Shown: piece by piece, positions 34,166 to 44,851 of the stretch | How the letters are laid out: every line of letters begins with the position of its first letter | Numbering within the stretch: position 1 is the stretch's first letter | DNA from: Nageia nagi | Lineage: Eukaryota > Pinophyta | DNA length: 64,000 nt | Reading direction: 5' to 3' | Assembly: GCA_050084985.1 (NCBI GenBank) | Contig: JBITNC010000002.1 | Coordinates: 30,938,001-31,002,000, forward strand | The notes under the pieces: model-generated | What the model was told of the DNA's origin: nothing | Seen by the model: only the letters and a program-made list of their open reading frames with translations | Database searches by the model: none | Position numbers and translations under genes: made by a program

Positions 34166-34955
34166 TTGAAGTGTACAATAGTAAAAAATGTAATTCCAAG
34201 AGAACATGCCTTGTTTCATAGTGTAAATACAAGGGTTTCTCTACCTTCACATCTAAGAGTGGAATATTGGTCAAAAGAGTGTACAAGGTTATGGATGAAA
34301 CAAGTAATTGAAGAGAAACAAAGAAGAGAGGAAAGGATAGATGAAGATGCATACAGTATAGCTATTGGATGCAATAAAATGGTAATTATTATTTTATTTA
34401 TTTGCATATAAGTTTTTACATTTTTATAAGACTTTCATGGCTAATTAATATAAACATAATGATTGTACCAATAACATTTTTATGTAAATATGTGCAAGCA
34501 TTGTATTTCCCTGCAATGTGGGCATATGATCAACACTTCAAAAATGACACAAATGATGAAAGAAGGACATTTGGTTATGGAGTGATGGTTGAATTTGACA
34601 AAGCAAGTTGTGCAAGTACAAAAGATACAAAATAGATAGAAGGAAAATTACAATATATTGAAAAATTTGAAGAAAGTATTCAATTGGATTATAGATCATT
34701 CCAGTGTGTAGTATTTAAATGTTAATGATTTGAAGCATTTAATATAAAAACAACCTTATACGATGAACCTAGTGGTTATCGTGCCATTGACTCCACATGA
34801 TATTTAGCTAAAGATAAATAGCCTTATATTTTACCACAACATTGTAGTTAAATATTTTTCATTCCAGATGTATTGGATAAGAAATAGTGGTTTGTAATTA
34901 GTTGTGAACTAAGAGGAAAATATATTGTATGTCTTATTGATGAAGATGATAATTA
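34166..34955 (+). pseudogene. CACTA transposase C-terminal DUF4216-like segments, copy 2
   Basis: The ORF 34,166-34,411 contains 'LRVEYWSKECTRLWMKQVIE', parallel to 7412-7606 in copy 1. After a gap, 'FPAMWAYDQHF', 'FGYGVMVEFDKA' (34,507-34,600) and 'SFQCVVFKC' (34,695-34,725) match DUF4216. The last recognisable words are near 34,860-34,950. A stop follows the Cys of the 'FKCKWF' motif. Confidence 0.65.
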
Positions 34956-35180
34956 AAGATTGTATTGTTGAACTATAGAAATATGTTTTAATGTTATCTT
35001 ATGACACATTAAATATATCTAACCATCAATATATTTTTATTTTGAATTTAAATGAGTTACTTGAATTTTATGACTGTATGTACCATTATGAAATACCTAC
35101 TACATTTTTTGTGATTACATTTTTTTTAGAGATTACTTTAAATTTTTAAATTTAATGTATTTGAAGTTAATACATTTAAA
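34955..35180. other. AT-rich spacer between CACTA copy 2 and the CCCTAA-like array
   Basis: No gene or terminal repeat was recognised in this stretch. Confidence 0.35.
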
Positions 35181-35181
35181 T

Positions 35182-35752
35182 TTAAACCCTAAACCAGTAA
35201 AAACCTTAAACCCTTAAAACCCTAAGGGCCTAAACTCTAAACCCAAAATCCTAATCCCTAAAATCTAAAACCCTAAAATCCTAAAATTTTAAACCCTAAA
35301 TCTCTCAAACCTAAACCCTTAAAACCTTAAACCCTAAATCTCTCAAACCTAAACCCTTAAAACCTTAAACCCTAATCCCTAAACACTTAAATCCTAAAAC
35401 CTTAAACCATAAACCTTAAAGCTTAAACCCCTAAAAGATAAAACTCTAAGCCCTTAAAGCCCTAAACCCTAGAACCCTAAACCTTAATAAACCCTAAAAC
35501 CTTAGAACCCTAAACCCTAATAAACCCTAAGTCCCTATAACCTTAAACACTAGCAAACCTTAAACCCTAAATCCCTAAAACCTTAAACCCCTAAAACCCT
35601 AAACCCTAAATCCTAAAACCTTAAACCCCTAAAACCCCCAAACCTTACAACCCTAAACCCTTAAAACCCTAAAACCCTAAAACCCTAAACCCTACAACCT
35701 TAAACCCTTAAAACCCTAAACCCCTAAACTCTTAAAAACCTAAACCCCAAAC
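35182..35752 (-). repeat. Degenerate telomere-like array, CCCTAA/CCCTAAA-type, about 0.57 kb
   Basis: The plus strand is filled with AAACCCTAAACCCTAA and AAACCTTAAACCCTAAA variants. This is the reverse complement of the TTAGGG-like block at 27,732-29,428. The two arrays therefore flank CACTA copy 2 in inverted orientation, though they differ threefold in length. Local duplications of 40-50 bp are visible, for example the CTCTCAAACCTAAACCC segment at about 35,303 and 35,340. Confidence 0.9.
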
Positions 35753-35754
35753 TA

Positions 35755-36180
35755 TTGTAATTTTTTAAAAACACCCATAAATTTTTACATCAACATCTAA
35801 ACAAACCAAAATAGTTTAATAGTGGGATAAAACATCATACCTAACATCATGTTGTGTCACATTTGGCATCATGTGGCATGATATTTAGCATCACATGGCT
35901 TTATATTACATTAGATTTAAAGACATAATGTGTCAAAAAAAATATCAATATGGGTTAATGTTAACATCATGCAATGATAAATTTAACATCAAATTGTGTC
36001 ATAACTATCGACAATGTGTCACATTGATAGAACCTCTATGTTGGATTTAGCATCATACATGGCATCAAATACAACCTCACTTAAAGCAAGAAAAATCAAT
36101 GACATAAAATAGATACTATTTACATTATAAGTGTTTCCCAAGTATTATTGATGCATGCCCTTACAGTATACTAAGTTTGC
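35755..36180. other. Stretch with GGCATCATGTGGCATGAT-like short repeats
   Basis: The phrases ATCATGTTGTGTCACATTTG, GGCATCATGTGGC and TTTAGCATCACATGGC recur irregularly between 35,830 and 36,080. No gene was recognised. Confidence 0.35.
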
Positions 36181-36184
36181 CTTG

Positions 36185-36412
36185 TAGTGATTTGATGTTA
36201 TAGCTGACACCAAGTGTCTCTAGATCTTAATGTTAGAGTTGATGCCAAGTGTCTCTAGATCTAACATTAGAGTTGACACCAAGTGTCTCTAAATATGATG
36301 CTATAGCTGATGATAAGTGTCTCTAAAGGTGAATCTATAACTAATGTCAAGTGTCTCTAAAGGTGATGCTATAATTGATGCCAAGTGTCTCTAAGGGTGA
36401 CATCATAAGTCT
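36185..36412 (+). repeat. Tandem repeat, about 38-42 bp units, around six copies
   Basis: Each unit holds GATGCTATAGTTGATGCCAA or a close variant, then GTGTCTCTAAA. Six copies of AGTGTCTCTA are spaced about 40 bp apart. No coding role was recognised. Confidence 0.75.
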
Positions 36413-36414
36413 CC

Positions 36415-37243
36415 ATTGTTGATACGACATTTAGCATCAACTATGGCATCAGTATACAAATCAAAATTTAAAAACAATTACACAACATTTTGACACTTAC
36501 ACTGATGCAAAATATAATTAATTTAATAGTGAATAAACACATTTTTTTCTTAAAACAAAATATACCTAAATAGGGAAACGAAAAGGTCATCACATGAAAG
36601 TCAATAATACTCACATAGCAAGAAAGAAAAAAGCAAGGGCTAAATGATGGCCAATAATATTTGCATAGCAAGAAAAAGTGAAAAGCTAAGTAAAATTAAC
36701 ATGGTTTAAGAAAAGTTAATATTTAAGAGTGAGTCTACAAACAACAATTTTTCAAAGAGAGCTACATACATGCTCTAAAGAGTACCTTTGATTAAGATAT
36801 CACATGGTCGTGTTAACAATTATGATAATATTTCCACACCAAATCAATAGCATTATAACTCAATAAATATGTTAGGTTTCTTAAAATAACTTTCAACTCC
36901 AAGGCACTAAATTTAGTAGGCTTTAGGACAATGAAATAAAATGAAGACAAACACACCAAGGCAAGTCTCCCATAAATGAAATAGATGAGCAATACTTGAA
37001 AAAAATGATTACATGTAAGGCTTGCACTGGCATTTCCACTTCAACATAATCAAAGAAAACATAAAATTTAACAAATTCAAAATAAGCTAATAACTTCAAG
37101 TAAAGAGATGCTAAAGCAAAATAATTGATACTAAAACATTTGGGAACTCTAGAAGAGAACCTCAAAGAAAATCACTATGAAAGTGGAAGAAAGGGTAGAA
37201 GGAAATCTACACCACTAATGGTATATGAGTCAAATTGAACAGA
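36415..37243. other. Stretch without recognisable gene, left of the Gypsy element
   Basis: Short minus-strand ORFs (36,468-36,671; 36,923-37,165) show no known motif. Nothing further is supported. Confidence 0.35.
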
Positions 37244-38888
37244 TGTATATACATACATAGTCCAACAGCCTAGCAACTTCTCAGTGCATATTATCCTTAC
37301 TTATCTATAGGATGAGTGTTTCAGCAAGTTTTTGAATAGTTTTGATGGGAAAATATACTACGTATAGTATTTTTTGGAGTATAAGAGAGAGTCATGTTAG
37401 CAAAATAAAGATTCTTCTAAAATCGAACCTCAGAAGTAATGATGTTAGTAGTTAGTGTTAAAATTTCTACAATGGCTAAGTGTTCTGAGGCATAAAAGAG
37501 AGTGATGCCAGCAAAATAGAGATTCTTCTGAAATCGAACCTTGGGAGTAATGATGTCAACAATTAGTGTTAAAAGTTCCATGATGGCTAAATGTTTCGAT
37601 GCATAAAATAGAGTGTATGTTAGCAGAATAGATATTCTTCTAAAATCAAACCTTAGGAGTAATGACATCAATAGGTAGTGTTAAAAGTTTCACACCAACC
37701 AAGTGTTCTAAGCCATAAAAGAAGTGATGTCAATAGAGTAGAGGCTCTTCTAAAATTGGACCTCAAGAGTAGTGACATTAGCAGGTAGTGTTAAAAGTTT
37801 TGCGATGGCTAAATTAGCTAATTTTAGAGCACAAAAGAATGTAACATCAGCAAAATAGAGTGAATCCCATTTTAGCCAAAAGAATGGGTCCGAAGAAGGA
37901 TGATGTCACAAATAAGATCAAAATCTTTTGAATTTATTTATTTCATCTCACAAAGGCACAAAAGGAGGTGACATTTCAAATTAGATGGTTCAAAAATTGA
38001 ATATGTTAGATGTAACAAATAGGATCTCCACCCAAGCAAAACTTCACTAAAGAACTCTAAAGCATGTGCCAAAGATCAAGAAGGCTCCAGAATAACCACT
38101 AGAAAATGAAGAAACTTTGAAATCACCATAGTTAGTCAAAGAATCTTTCATAATTGTAATACAAGTTCAAATAACACCCAGGAAGCATGTCCATCATGGT
38201 TTAAAGGTCATTATAGTTTAGACTTTTTAATTTTAGGAATAAAATGACATGTGGTAGAATAGTTAGCTATTTATTAAAAGAAGGCCAAAATATTTGGGTC
38301 ATTTTGTAACTGTTTTGTTTCAATCTTTTTGCAACCTCTCTAGTTTAGTATAAATTAGTGGAAGGCAAGGAAAAGGGGTTGGAATCCCTAGTATTACCCC
38401 TTGTATTTGTTTTTGAATACCTATCGTTCTATTAGTTATACAATGCCATCTTGACCTTTCTTGTCCAACGCTTAGTGTTATTATTTTAATCTAGTTATAT
38501 TGTGGCAAGTAATGGATATTTCTTAAATAATAACAAGTTGTTGGTATAATTGTGTCTACTTATATGGAAGAGTTAAGCTGAAGAATAATTTAGAGAATGA
38601 AAGCTTACACTGTGGTTGTTACACTAGATTCTTGCCAAGGTTTCACACTATGTGAAAGCCTATGCTGAACTGTGATTCGCCCCTTTTGCTTTACTCTTAT
38701 TTCCTATCTCTTTTGTTTCATTTCTTGCACTCAATCCTCTTTCATTTCTTTTTTGTTATTTTCTCTTTTCATCTACCTAAATAGATAAGGAACCAATCTA
38801 CTTCAGATATCAGGTTACTATGTTAGCTTGTTCATGATATATTATGATTGTATTGCTCATGGGTGCAGCTATTACACAATTTTCATCA
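37244..38888 (+). repeat. Gypsy 5' LTR
   Basis: Starts TGTATATACATACATAGTCC and ends TTTTCATCA. It contains an internal array of about 112-bp units (37,405-37,860). Its right part includes a conserved stretch with GACATGTGGTAGAATAGTTA (38,248-38,267) that is almost identical in the 3' LTR, and a TATA-like AGTATAAATTAG (near 38,347). Confidence 0.85.
37405..37862 (+). repeat. Tandem repeats of about 112 bp in the 5' LTR, four units
   Basis: Anchors ATTCTTCTAAAATCGAACC or variants occur at about 37,411, 37,522, 37,633 and 37,746. Each unit also holds AGTGTTAAAAGTT and GGCTAAGTGTTC. The same array is present in the 3' LTR, so it belonged to the LTR before insertion. Confidence 0.8.
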
Positions 38889-39110
38889 ATAGTATATCTT
38901 TTGGCATGCTCAATGGGACCTGAAAATTTTCATTATTGACTCTACTAGAAATAGTATTGATGGTATGTATCAAGGTAGATTTATATTTCCCATTACTTCT
39001 TCCCGAACCTAAATTCTTTAGTTGCTATTAAAGTTTGTGGACAAGATCAAAATCCAAAGCAGCTAAAGAGGTCCCAAATTTTAAAGAACTTGGTACTCCT
39101 TGAAGAAAGA
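38889..39110 (+). other. Gypsy untranslated leader and primer-site region
   Basis: Immediately after the LTR is TCTTTTGGCATGCTCAATGG and GACC, which corresponds in position and general shape to the TTTGGCGCC...GTGGGGACC primer region of plant Gypsy elements. The match is too degenerate to assign the tRNA. Confidence 0.45.
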
Positions 39111-40620
39111 CCTTGATCAAGTTTAAGTCTTTGAGTACTATAAACACTTTAGAATCCCTATTCAAAATAGTACCATTCAACCTTCATACTAGGATGACTC
39201 CTCCTAAAATGGCTAATCTTGCTCCAAATATGTACCTCTCATGGGATGATGGGGTACCTTTGGCTCAAGCTGCACTACATGATATCCTAGGGAATGTCTT
39301 TAAAAATCTACCTAAGTTCGATGCCACAACGGAGAAGATAGCCTATGAACACTGTGTGGATGTAGTCGATTAGGCTAAGCTCCATAATATTTAGCATGAA
39401 GATTTCATGGTAAGATTGTTAGCACAATCTTTCAAGGGTAGGGTTCTTGATTGGTATAGAAGCCTTGATAATGGATCTATAACTTACTGGGCTCAGTTGG
39501 TAGAGCCTTTCATCTTGAAATTTAATTAAGTAGGAGAACCCTTCTCCTTACTAACCCAATTCACCTCTATCAAAAAAATGAACAGGAAAATATTCTAGAT
39601 TTTAATATTAGGTTCCAAAAATCTTGGAAAAGGGTTTCAGTATTGATTAAGCCCTAGTAATCTCAAGCTTTGATGTATTATTTGAGATCCTTTCCCCTAG
39701 ATCTCTCTTTGGAAATCCAAAATTTTGGAGTAACCACTTTTTTAGAGGTCTATAGACAAGCAACATTTGCTAAAGCTTGTCTTATTTTATTAGGAAAACT
39801 ACCCAACCGCATGCCAATGCCATACTTTCCAATGCTACCATAAAATCAAGCAATAAGAACCTCACCAATTTGTATGGCCCCTCCCCTAGCTAGTATTCCT
39901 ACACCAACTCAATAATTCCCATTAGCCTTGCCTACCCCAAGAGCTCCTCTGGCTCTTTCGACCTCATGTCAGTTAGAGATAAATTAGGTAACTTCTTATC
40001 AAAGCAAGATACAAGAATTGAAAGCTTTGTGTAGGAATATGGCAAACTAGATCACCCTCTTGAGTAGACAAAATAATGTCAAGAGATTCCCATATCCAGC
40101 TGTAGAAAAAGCTCAAGATCAGCATGTGTTATTAGATGATACAGATCAAGATTCTTCTTTCAAATAGATAGTAGGCTTATGTTTAGCTTGCAATGATGCT
40201 CATGAACAAAATTCTTGCTCTATATATTGATATCAAGAGTATTTATCTAGAAGTGGAAGGATTCCTCCACTTGGCATGGCTAACGATGTGAGTTGAAATA
40301 TAAATTTTATGAATTTCACCCCAGCAAATGTAGGTGTTTTTGCTATAGAAACAAGGTCTACAAAGAGGCCTCATGTATCAAATCTACCAGATAAAAGAGC
40401 TAAAACTTCAAAAGGATACGATCCAATAACCTCCAAGAAGCTTGATACAACTCCCAGTTTGGCAAACACGACATTCCAAAGAGAGGTTGCACCTCATAAA
40501 TTTCTAGTTTTGGAAGCTAGACAAATGCCTAAAATTGATGAAGTTGATGATCAGATGATTCTAAAGTTAAGGTTCCCCTCACTCATCAAGCATCAGAGGA
40601 GGGATGATACTCAGTAGTTT
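39110..40620 (+). pseudogene. Gypsy gag
   Basis: An opening ORF (39,113-39,373) has 'KMANLAPNMYLSWDD' and 'LPKFDATTEKIAYEH'. The retrotrans_gag core follows in frame after a stop: 'DFMVRLLAQSFKGRVLDWYR' (39,403-39,462) with 'SITYWAQLVEPFILKFN' (39,477-39,527). Near 40,170-40,215 a knuckle-like 'LCLACNDAHEQNSCS' keeps the order Cys-Cys-His-Cys, one residue short of the usual spacing. The last open stretch (40,309-40,617) is basic and Pro/Ser-rich. Gag forms the particle in which element RNA is copied. More than ten stops or frameshifts disable it. Confidence 0.7.
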
Positions 40621-40839
40621 CAACAAAGTTTTGTTGAAAAAGAAAGTAAGCCTTCAATCATTCAAGATTTTAATATTATCGAAGAATTAAAGAAAACTCC
40701 TTCGAAGATATCTTTATTTGATGCTTTAAAAATTCCTAGGCAAATCGATTTACTTAGGGCATATCTTACAATATTAAATGAAGGAATGGATAGGGTATTG
40801 AATTTGTTTGAGACATCCAAGTATCTGAGGATGGAAAAA

Positions 40840-41000
40840 AATAAACCATAAGCTTTTTATATGACTTTAGAAGTCAAGGGGTATTTGCTAAATAATTATC
40901 TAGTTGATTCTGGAGCAACCACTATCGTCATGCCTAAAGTATTATGTGATGTAATGGGGCTACCTTTCACCCCAAAGCTTTCCAGTGAAGAGTTTAGAAG
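40840..41000 (+). pseudogene. Gypsy aspartic protease domain
   Basis: The frame from 40,861 contains 'EVKGYLLNNYLVDSGATTIV' with the catalytic 'DSGA' motif at about 40,909-40,920, followed by 'MPKVLCDVMGLPFTP'. The protease normally cuts the Gag-Pol polyprotein. The reading continues directly, within about 20 codons, into the second RNase H domain in the same ORF (40,861-41,118). That close fusion is unusual. Confidence 0.7.
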
Positions 41001-41004
41001 AGAT

Positions 41005-41404
41005 GAGGTTTGGGAAATGTTCTTTGACAGAGCCAGATCTAGAAATGGATCAGGTACAGGGATTATTCTGATTGACCCAAAAGTAAAAATGCATAAGTTC
41101 TCCTATAGGTTCACATGATGTGCACCAATAATGTGAATGAGTATAAATCCCTTTGCCTTAGCCTGAAGCGATTAAAATGCATATCCATTATGTGAAAATT
41201 AAAGGAGACTCAAAGTTGATTATGAACCAAGTTATAGGCAAGTGTTCTATTAAACATCATTATTTAAAGTCTTACAAGAATAGAGTGTGGGATCTATTTG
41301 AAAATTTTGAGGCTTTGCACATACAATCTATTCCAAGGAGGATGAACCATGAAGCTGATGCATTGGCTCAAATGGGAGCTAGTTTCAACCCCACCAATGA
41401 CTAG
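41005..41404 (+). pseudogene. Plant-type (archaeal-like) second RNase H located before the RT
   Basis: The domain starts with 'VWEMFFDRARSRNGSGTGII' (41,008-41,068), giving the first catalytic Asp. After a frameshift comes 'TNNVNEYKS' (41,126-41,150) with the Glu, then 'VKIKGDSKLIMNQVIGKCS' (41,192-41,250) with the second Asp, and 'SIPRRMNHEADALAQMGAS' (41,330-41,388) with the last Asp. This is the aRNH domain that Tat-lineage Gypsy elements carry in addition to their own RNase H, usually just after it and before integrase. Here it lies between protease and reverse transcriptase. All four acidic positions are still present, but two frames are needed. Confidence 0.75.
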
Positions 41405-42600
41405 TTCTAGAAAAGGGGGGTTCAACTTATCTTCAAACCTTCTATTTCAGATAACGATTCCTTTTGGCAAGTCTTTAGAGACAAGGATCAAATTAATCAA
41501 TTTTTATTACAACAGTCTATGTCTCATATGGTAGGAGAAGAAGATGTCAGCATCTTTCAGGAACAAGATATAATCCAATTGAACAATAATATAATTCCTA
41601 AGGATCTTATCCTATTTGAAGGGTTGTTCGATAGAAATAATCAGGTAATAAGAAAAAGTATAATTATAAACCTTGATAATCATAAGGAGTATGAAATTCT
41701 TTCCAGAAAATTTTTAAAAATCAGCATATGTAACAACCCTAATCAAATCAAAGAGATTATTCAATTATACCAAGTTTTTGTTGATATAATTTCTTGGTTG
41801 TATGATGACCTAAAGGTTTTTAATAAATATGTAATTTAGCATACGATAGAATTGATTGAAGATGCCAAGCCTATCAGACAGAAATAAAGGCCAGTAAACC
41901 CCAAGACTGAAGTGGCAATGAAATAAGAAGTTTTGAAATTATATAAAGCTATTGAAATTATATAAAGCTAATATCATATATCCTATTAAACATTCTACAT
42001 GGGTGGCAAACTTAGTTCCAATCAAAAAGAAAAATGGAGAGATTCAATTATGTGTGGATTTCAGAGGTTTAAAGAGTGTCATTAAAAGATCATTATCCTT
42101 TACCGCCTATGGAACAAATATTGAATACTATGGTTGGAGCAGAAAGATTCTCATTACTAGATGGCTTTTAGTTAAAAAATGAAGATCAATTCAAAATGGC
42201 CTTTACAACCAAATGGGGAACGTTTACTTTCCAAATAATGCCTTTCGGACTATCAAATGTAGGAGCAACCTTTCAAAGAGCTATGGATTATGCTTTTGGA
42301 GATATGGTAAATAAAAATGTGCTAGTATATTTAGATGATATCACTATTTTCTTCCACGATAGAAGTTCCCATGTGTAGCATCTAGAGCAGGCTTTTATCA
42401 AATGTAGGAGGTATGGAATTTTCTTAAATCCAAAAAAATCTATTTTTGCAATGGATGAAGGAAAGCTTCTTGGACATGTCATTTCAAAAGAATGTTGGGC
42501 TATAAATCCAGATAGGATATAAGCAATAGACAAACTATCTCTCCCTTCAAACAAAAAGGCCTTACAATCTTTACTATGATAGATTAACTTTGTAAGAAGA
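41405..42600 (+). pseudogene. Gypsy reverse transcriptase
   Basis: A connecting region (41,519-41,839) ends with 'VFVDIISWLYDDLKVF', the equivalent of the 'DVFAWSYEDL' block before RT in Tat elements. RT proper includes 'ELIEDAKPIRQK' (41,847-41,887), 'WVANLVPIKKKNGEIQLCVD' (42,001-42,060), 'MAFTTKWGTFTFQIMPFGLS' with 'NVGATFQRAM' (42,196-42,285), and the catalytic 'VYLDDITIFFHD' (42,325-42,360). It copies element RNA to DNA. A local 24-bp duplication at 41,935-41,980 (GAAATTATATAAAGCTA) and several stops disrupt it. Confidence 0.8.
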
Positions 42601-42679
42601 TTTGTTCAAGAATTTTCAAACATTGTTAAACTTATTACTCTTATGTTAAAGAAAAATGTTGTGTTTGAATGGACTAAAG

Positions 42680-43100
42680 AAGGAAAAGAAGAATTTAAAA
42701 GAATCAAGTTTGCAATAACTAGAGTGCTTGTCTTAAGAAACCTAGATTTCAGCAAGGAGTTCATTTTGTATGCATATGGCTCTAGTTCAAGTATTGCAGT
42801 CATCCTAACATAGAAATTTGAAAAGAATGAAGAATATCCTATTTCTTTTTTCAATCAAACTATGAATAAGAGCAAAGAGAAGTACACTTTCTTAGAAAAA
42901 AAGTCTTAGCAATACTGAAATTTTTGGAAAAGTTGAAACATTATATAAGTCAGAGCAGAGTCCTAGTCTTGACCATACATCTGAATGTTGGATTTTATAT
43001 AATGCAAGGAGAAATTGGGGAGAGGATACCTAGATGGATTTCTAAAATTTTAAGATATGATGTGGAAATCAAACCTGCTAAGCTCATAAGGGGAAAGGCC
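42680..43100 (+). pseudogene. Gypsy original RNase H domain
   Basis: The region contains 'FSKEFILYAYGSSSSIAVIL' (42,748-42,807), where 'Y.DAS' would carry the first Asp; here it is Tyr-Gly-Ser. Next are 'EEYPISFFNQTMNKSKEKY' (42,832-42,890) and 'LAILKFLEKLKHYIS' (42,908-42,952), followed by 'RIPRWISKILRYDVEIKPAK' (43,024-43,083). This order is standard for Ty3/Gypsy. Loss of the first acidic residue suggests decay or replacement of function by the second RNase H. Confidence 0.65.
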
Positions 43101-43239
43101 CTTTGTGAACAATTAGCCAAGGATGTCGTAGAAGCAAAAGATAGTGTGTATTTCACCAAACAAGTAATTTCAAAAAAGGAACTAGGTATGGAGGAAAGCA
43201 ACTAGATAGACCAATTAAACAGGTATTTTGAATTTGGGA

Positions 43240-44460
43240 AACACCTCGTACATTTGAACATATCGCAAAGGAGAAGATTTAAAATACATGCCCAAAACTA
43301 TACAAAAATTGACCAAGTGCTGTATAGAAGGAATCATGATGGAATATTGCTGAGGTGTATACCTTCATCTAAGATAGCAAAGTTGATCGAAGAGTTTCAT
43401 TCTGAAGTATCCAGAGGTCATTATTCTAGTTATACAACGATAGGTAAAATAATTCAAGCTGGTTATTATTGGCCCACTATGTTCAGAGATGCTTTTGCGA
43501 AGGTTCAATGTTGTGAAAAATGTCAAAGGTTTGTAGGTACGAAGAGAAAGGTAGCTTCACCATTAGAACCAATCCAAGTAGAAGAATTGTTCCAATAGTG
43601 GGGATTAGACTTTATTGGGATTATCAATCCAAATTCCTTGATCGAGCATAAATTCATCCTCATCGCCATCGACTATTTCACCAGATGGGCTGAAGCAAAA
43701 GCCGTGAAAGAGGCAAATCAAAAAATTATTTCTAAAATTCATTGAAATTTTGATTACCATGTATGGAATCCCTCAAACGATCATCTCTGACAATGACTCG
43801 GCATTTGTAGGGATAGATATCACCAATTTTGCTATGAGATATGGAATCTACTAAAAAACTTCCTCAAATTACTATCCACAGGGTAATGGACTTGCTGAAT
43901 CGACAAATAAGAATTTGTTAAGGATTCTCAAGAGGACTATAGAGGATAATCCCAGACCTAGCATGAGAAGTTGAATTAGGCATTATGGGCAGATAGAATC
44001 ACTATAAAGTTGGCTATTAAGGCCAATCCATATGCGTTGGTAAATGGAAAAAGGGCTTTGCTGCCAAGTCCTATAGAGCTCCTAGTTCTAACAATATTTC
44101 AAGAGTACGGTGAGGAATTTAAACCACTTCAAGTACAGATGAACAAACTATTACATATGGAAGAATCCTAGAATAAGGCATATCTAGATTTACAAAAGAA
44201 AAATGAAGTTGTAAAGAAATGGTTTGACTCTCGAAAAACTTTTCTAGACATCTTTAAAGAAGGAGACCTTATCTTAAAATGGGACGAAAATAGAGCCAAG
44301 CTTGAAAAGCATAAGAAGTTCGAATCCTTATGGTCAAGACCATACGTCATAGCCAAATGCATTGGGAGAAACACCTTCGAAGTAGCCAAATTGAATGGAT
44401 GGAGGTTACCAATTTCAATAAACGGGCAACATTTGAAGCACTACAAGCCCACATAGGCAA
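43240..44460 (+). pseudogene. Gypsy integrase
   Basis: The H2C2 zinc-binding domain is open (43,254-43,598) with 'EEFHSEVSRGHYSSY' and 'CCEKCQRFVG'. The catalytic core keeps 'GLDFIGII' (43,604-43,627), 'IISDNDSAFVG' (43,781-43,813) and 'NGLAESTNKNLLRILKR' (43,883-43,935), so the D, D and E positions are identifiable. The frames shift near 43,740 and 43,960. The C-terminal part includes 'GDLILKWDENRAKLEKHKKF' (44,261-44,320). Integrase joins element DNA to the chromosome. No chromodomain is seen. Confidence 0.75.
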
Positions 44461-44850
44461 GAGATTACCTTTAAAAGAGAATTTACTACCCTTGTAAATA
44501 TTGTAAATATGGTATGTTTTGTATTTAATTCCCAAGACAACAGTATGTTTTGATCAATAATAATATTAATGGCCTAGGGCATTTCTAGCACCGTTGGAAT
44601 CAGAGTTCCCAAGAAAAGTCTAAGAATATAAAATCAATTATTAATGCAAATGATGTAGCAGTTATATTGCATGACTAAAAAAGCAAATGTGAAGCATGGG
44701 AATTTAACATAAAAGAAGACAAGGCGGTGCATTTTAAAACATACAAACTCCAGAGCCTTCGAATAGTTGCAGTTATTTGATTTCCTAGCCTTCGTCGTTG
44801 GAAATTGTTAAGTCAGAGCCTAGTATACTTGGAAGCACAATCTGAAAAAC
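44460..44850 (+). other. Spacer between integrase and the extra ORF
   Basis: No coding motif was recognised. It may contain the promoter or splice signals for the extra ORF, but no specific site can be supported. Confidence 0.3.
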
Positions 44851-44851
44851 T

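Larger units (their letters stand above)
30240..34955 (+). mobile_element. CACTA (En/Spm) type DNA transposon remnant, copy 2, with SET-like module
   Basis: This copy has the same order of blocks as copy 1 at 3.2-8.2 kb, with exon-like blocks and AT-rich gaps in matching positions: a SET-like module, an acidic N-terminal exon, Tnp2 catalytic blocks, DUF4218 blocks and DUF4216 blocks. The intervening gaps differ in sequence more than the coding blocks. That argues for two old insertions of one family, not a recent segmental duplication. It is flanked on the left by TTAGGG-like and on the right by CCCTAA-like arrays. Terminal CACTA motifs were not found. Confidence 0.7.

Noticed and set aside
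35820-35824. TAGTG as the right end of CACTA copy 2
   Set aside because: No matching CACTA with similar inner sequence and 3-bp target duplication was found on the left. A five-base word is expected by chance.
36185-36412. CRISPR-like array
   Set aside because: Units are contiguous tandem repeats without unique spacers, and the DNA is plant nuclear.
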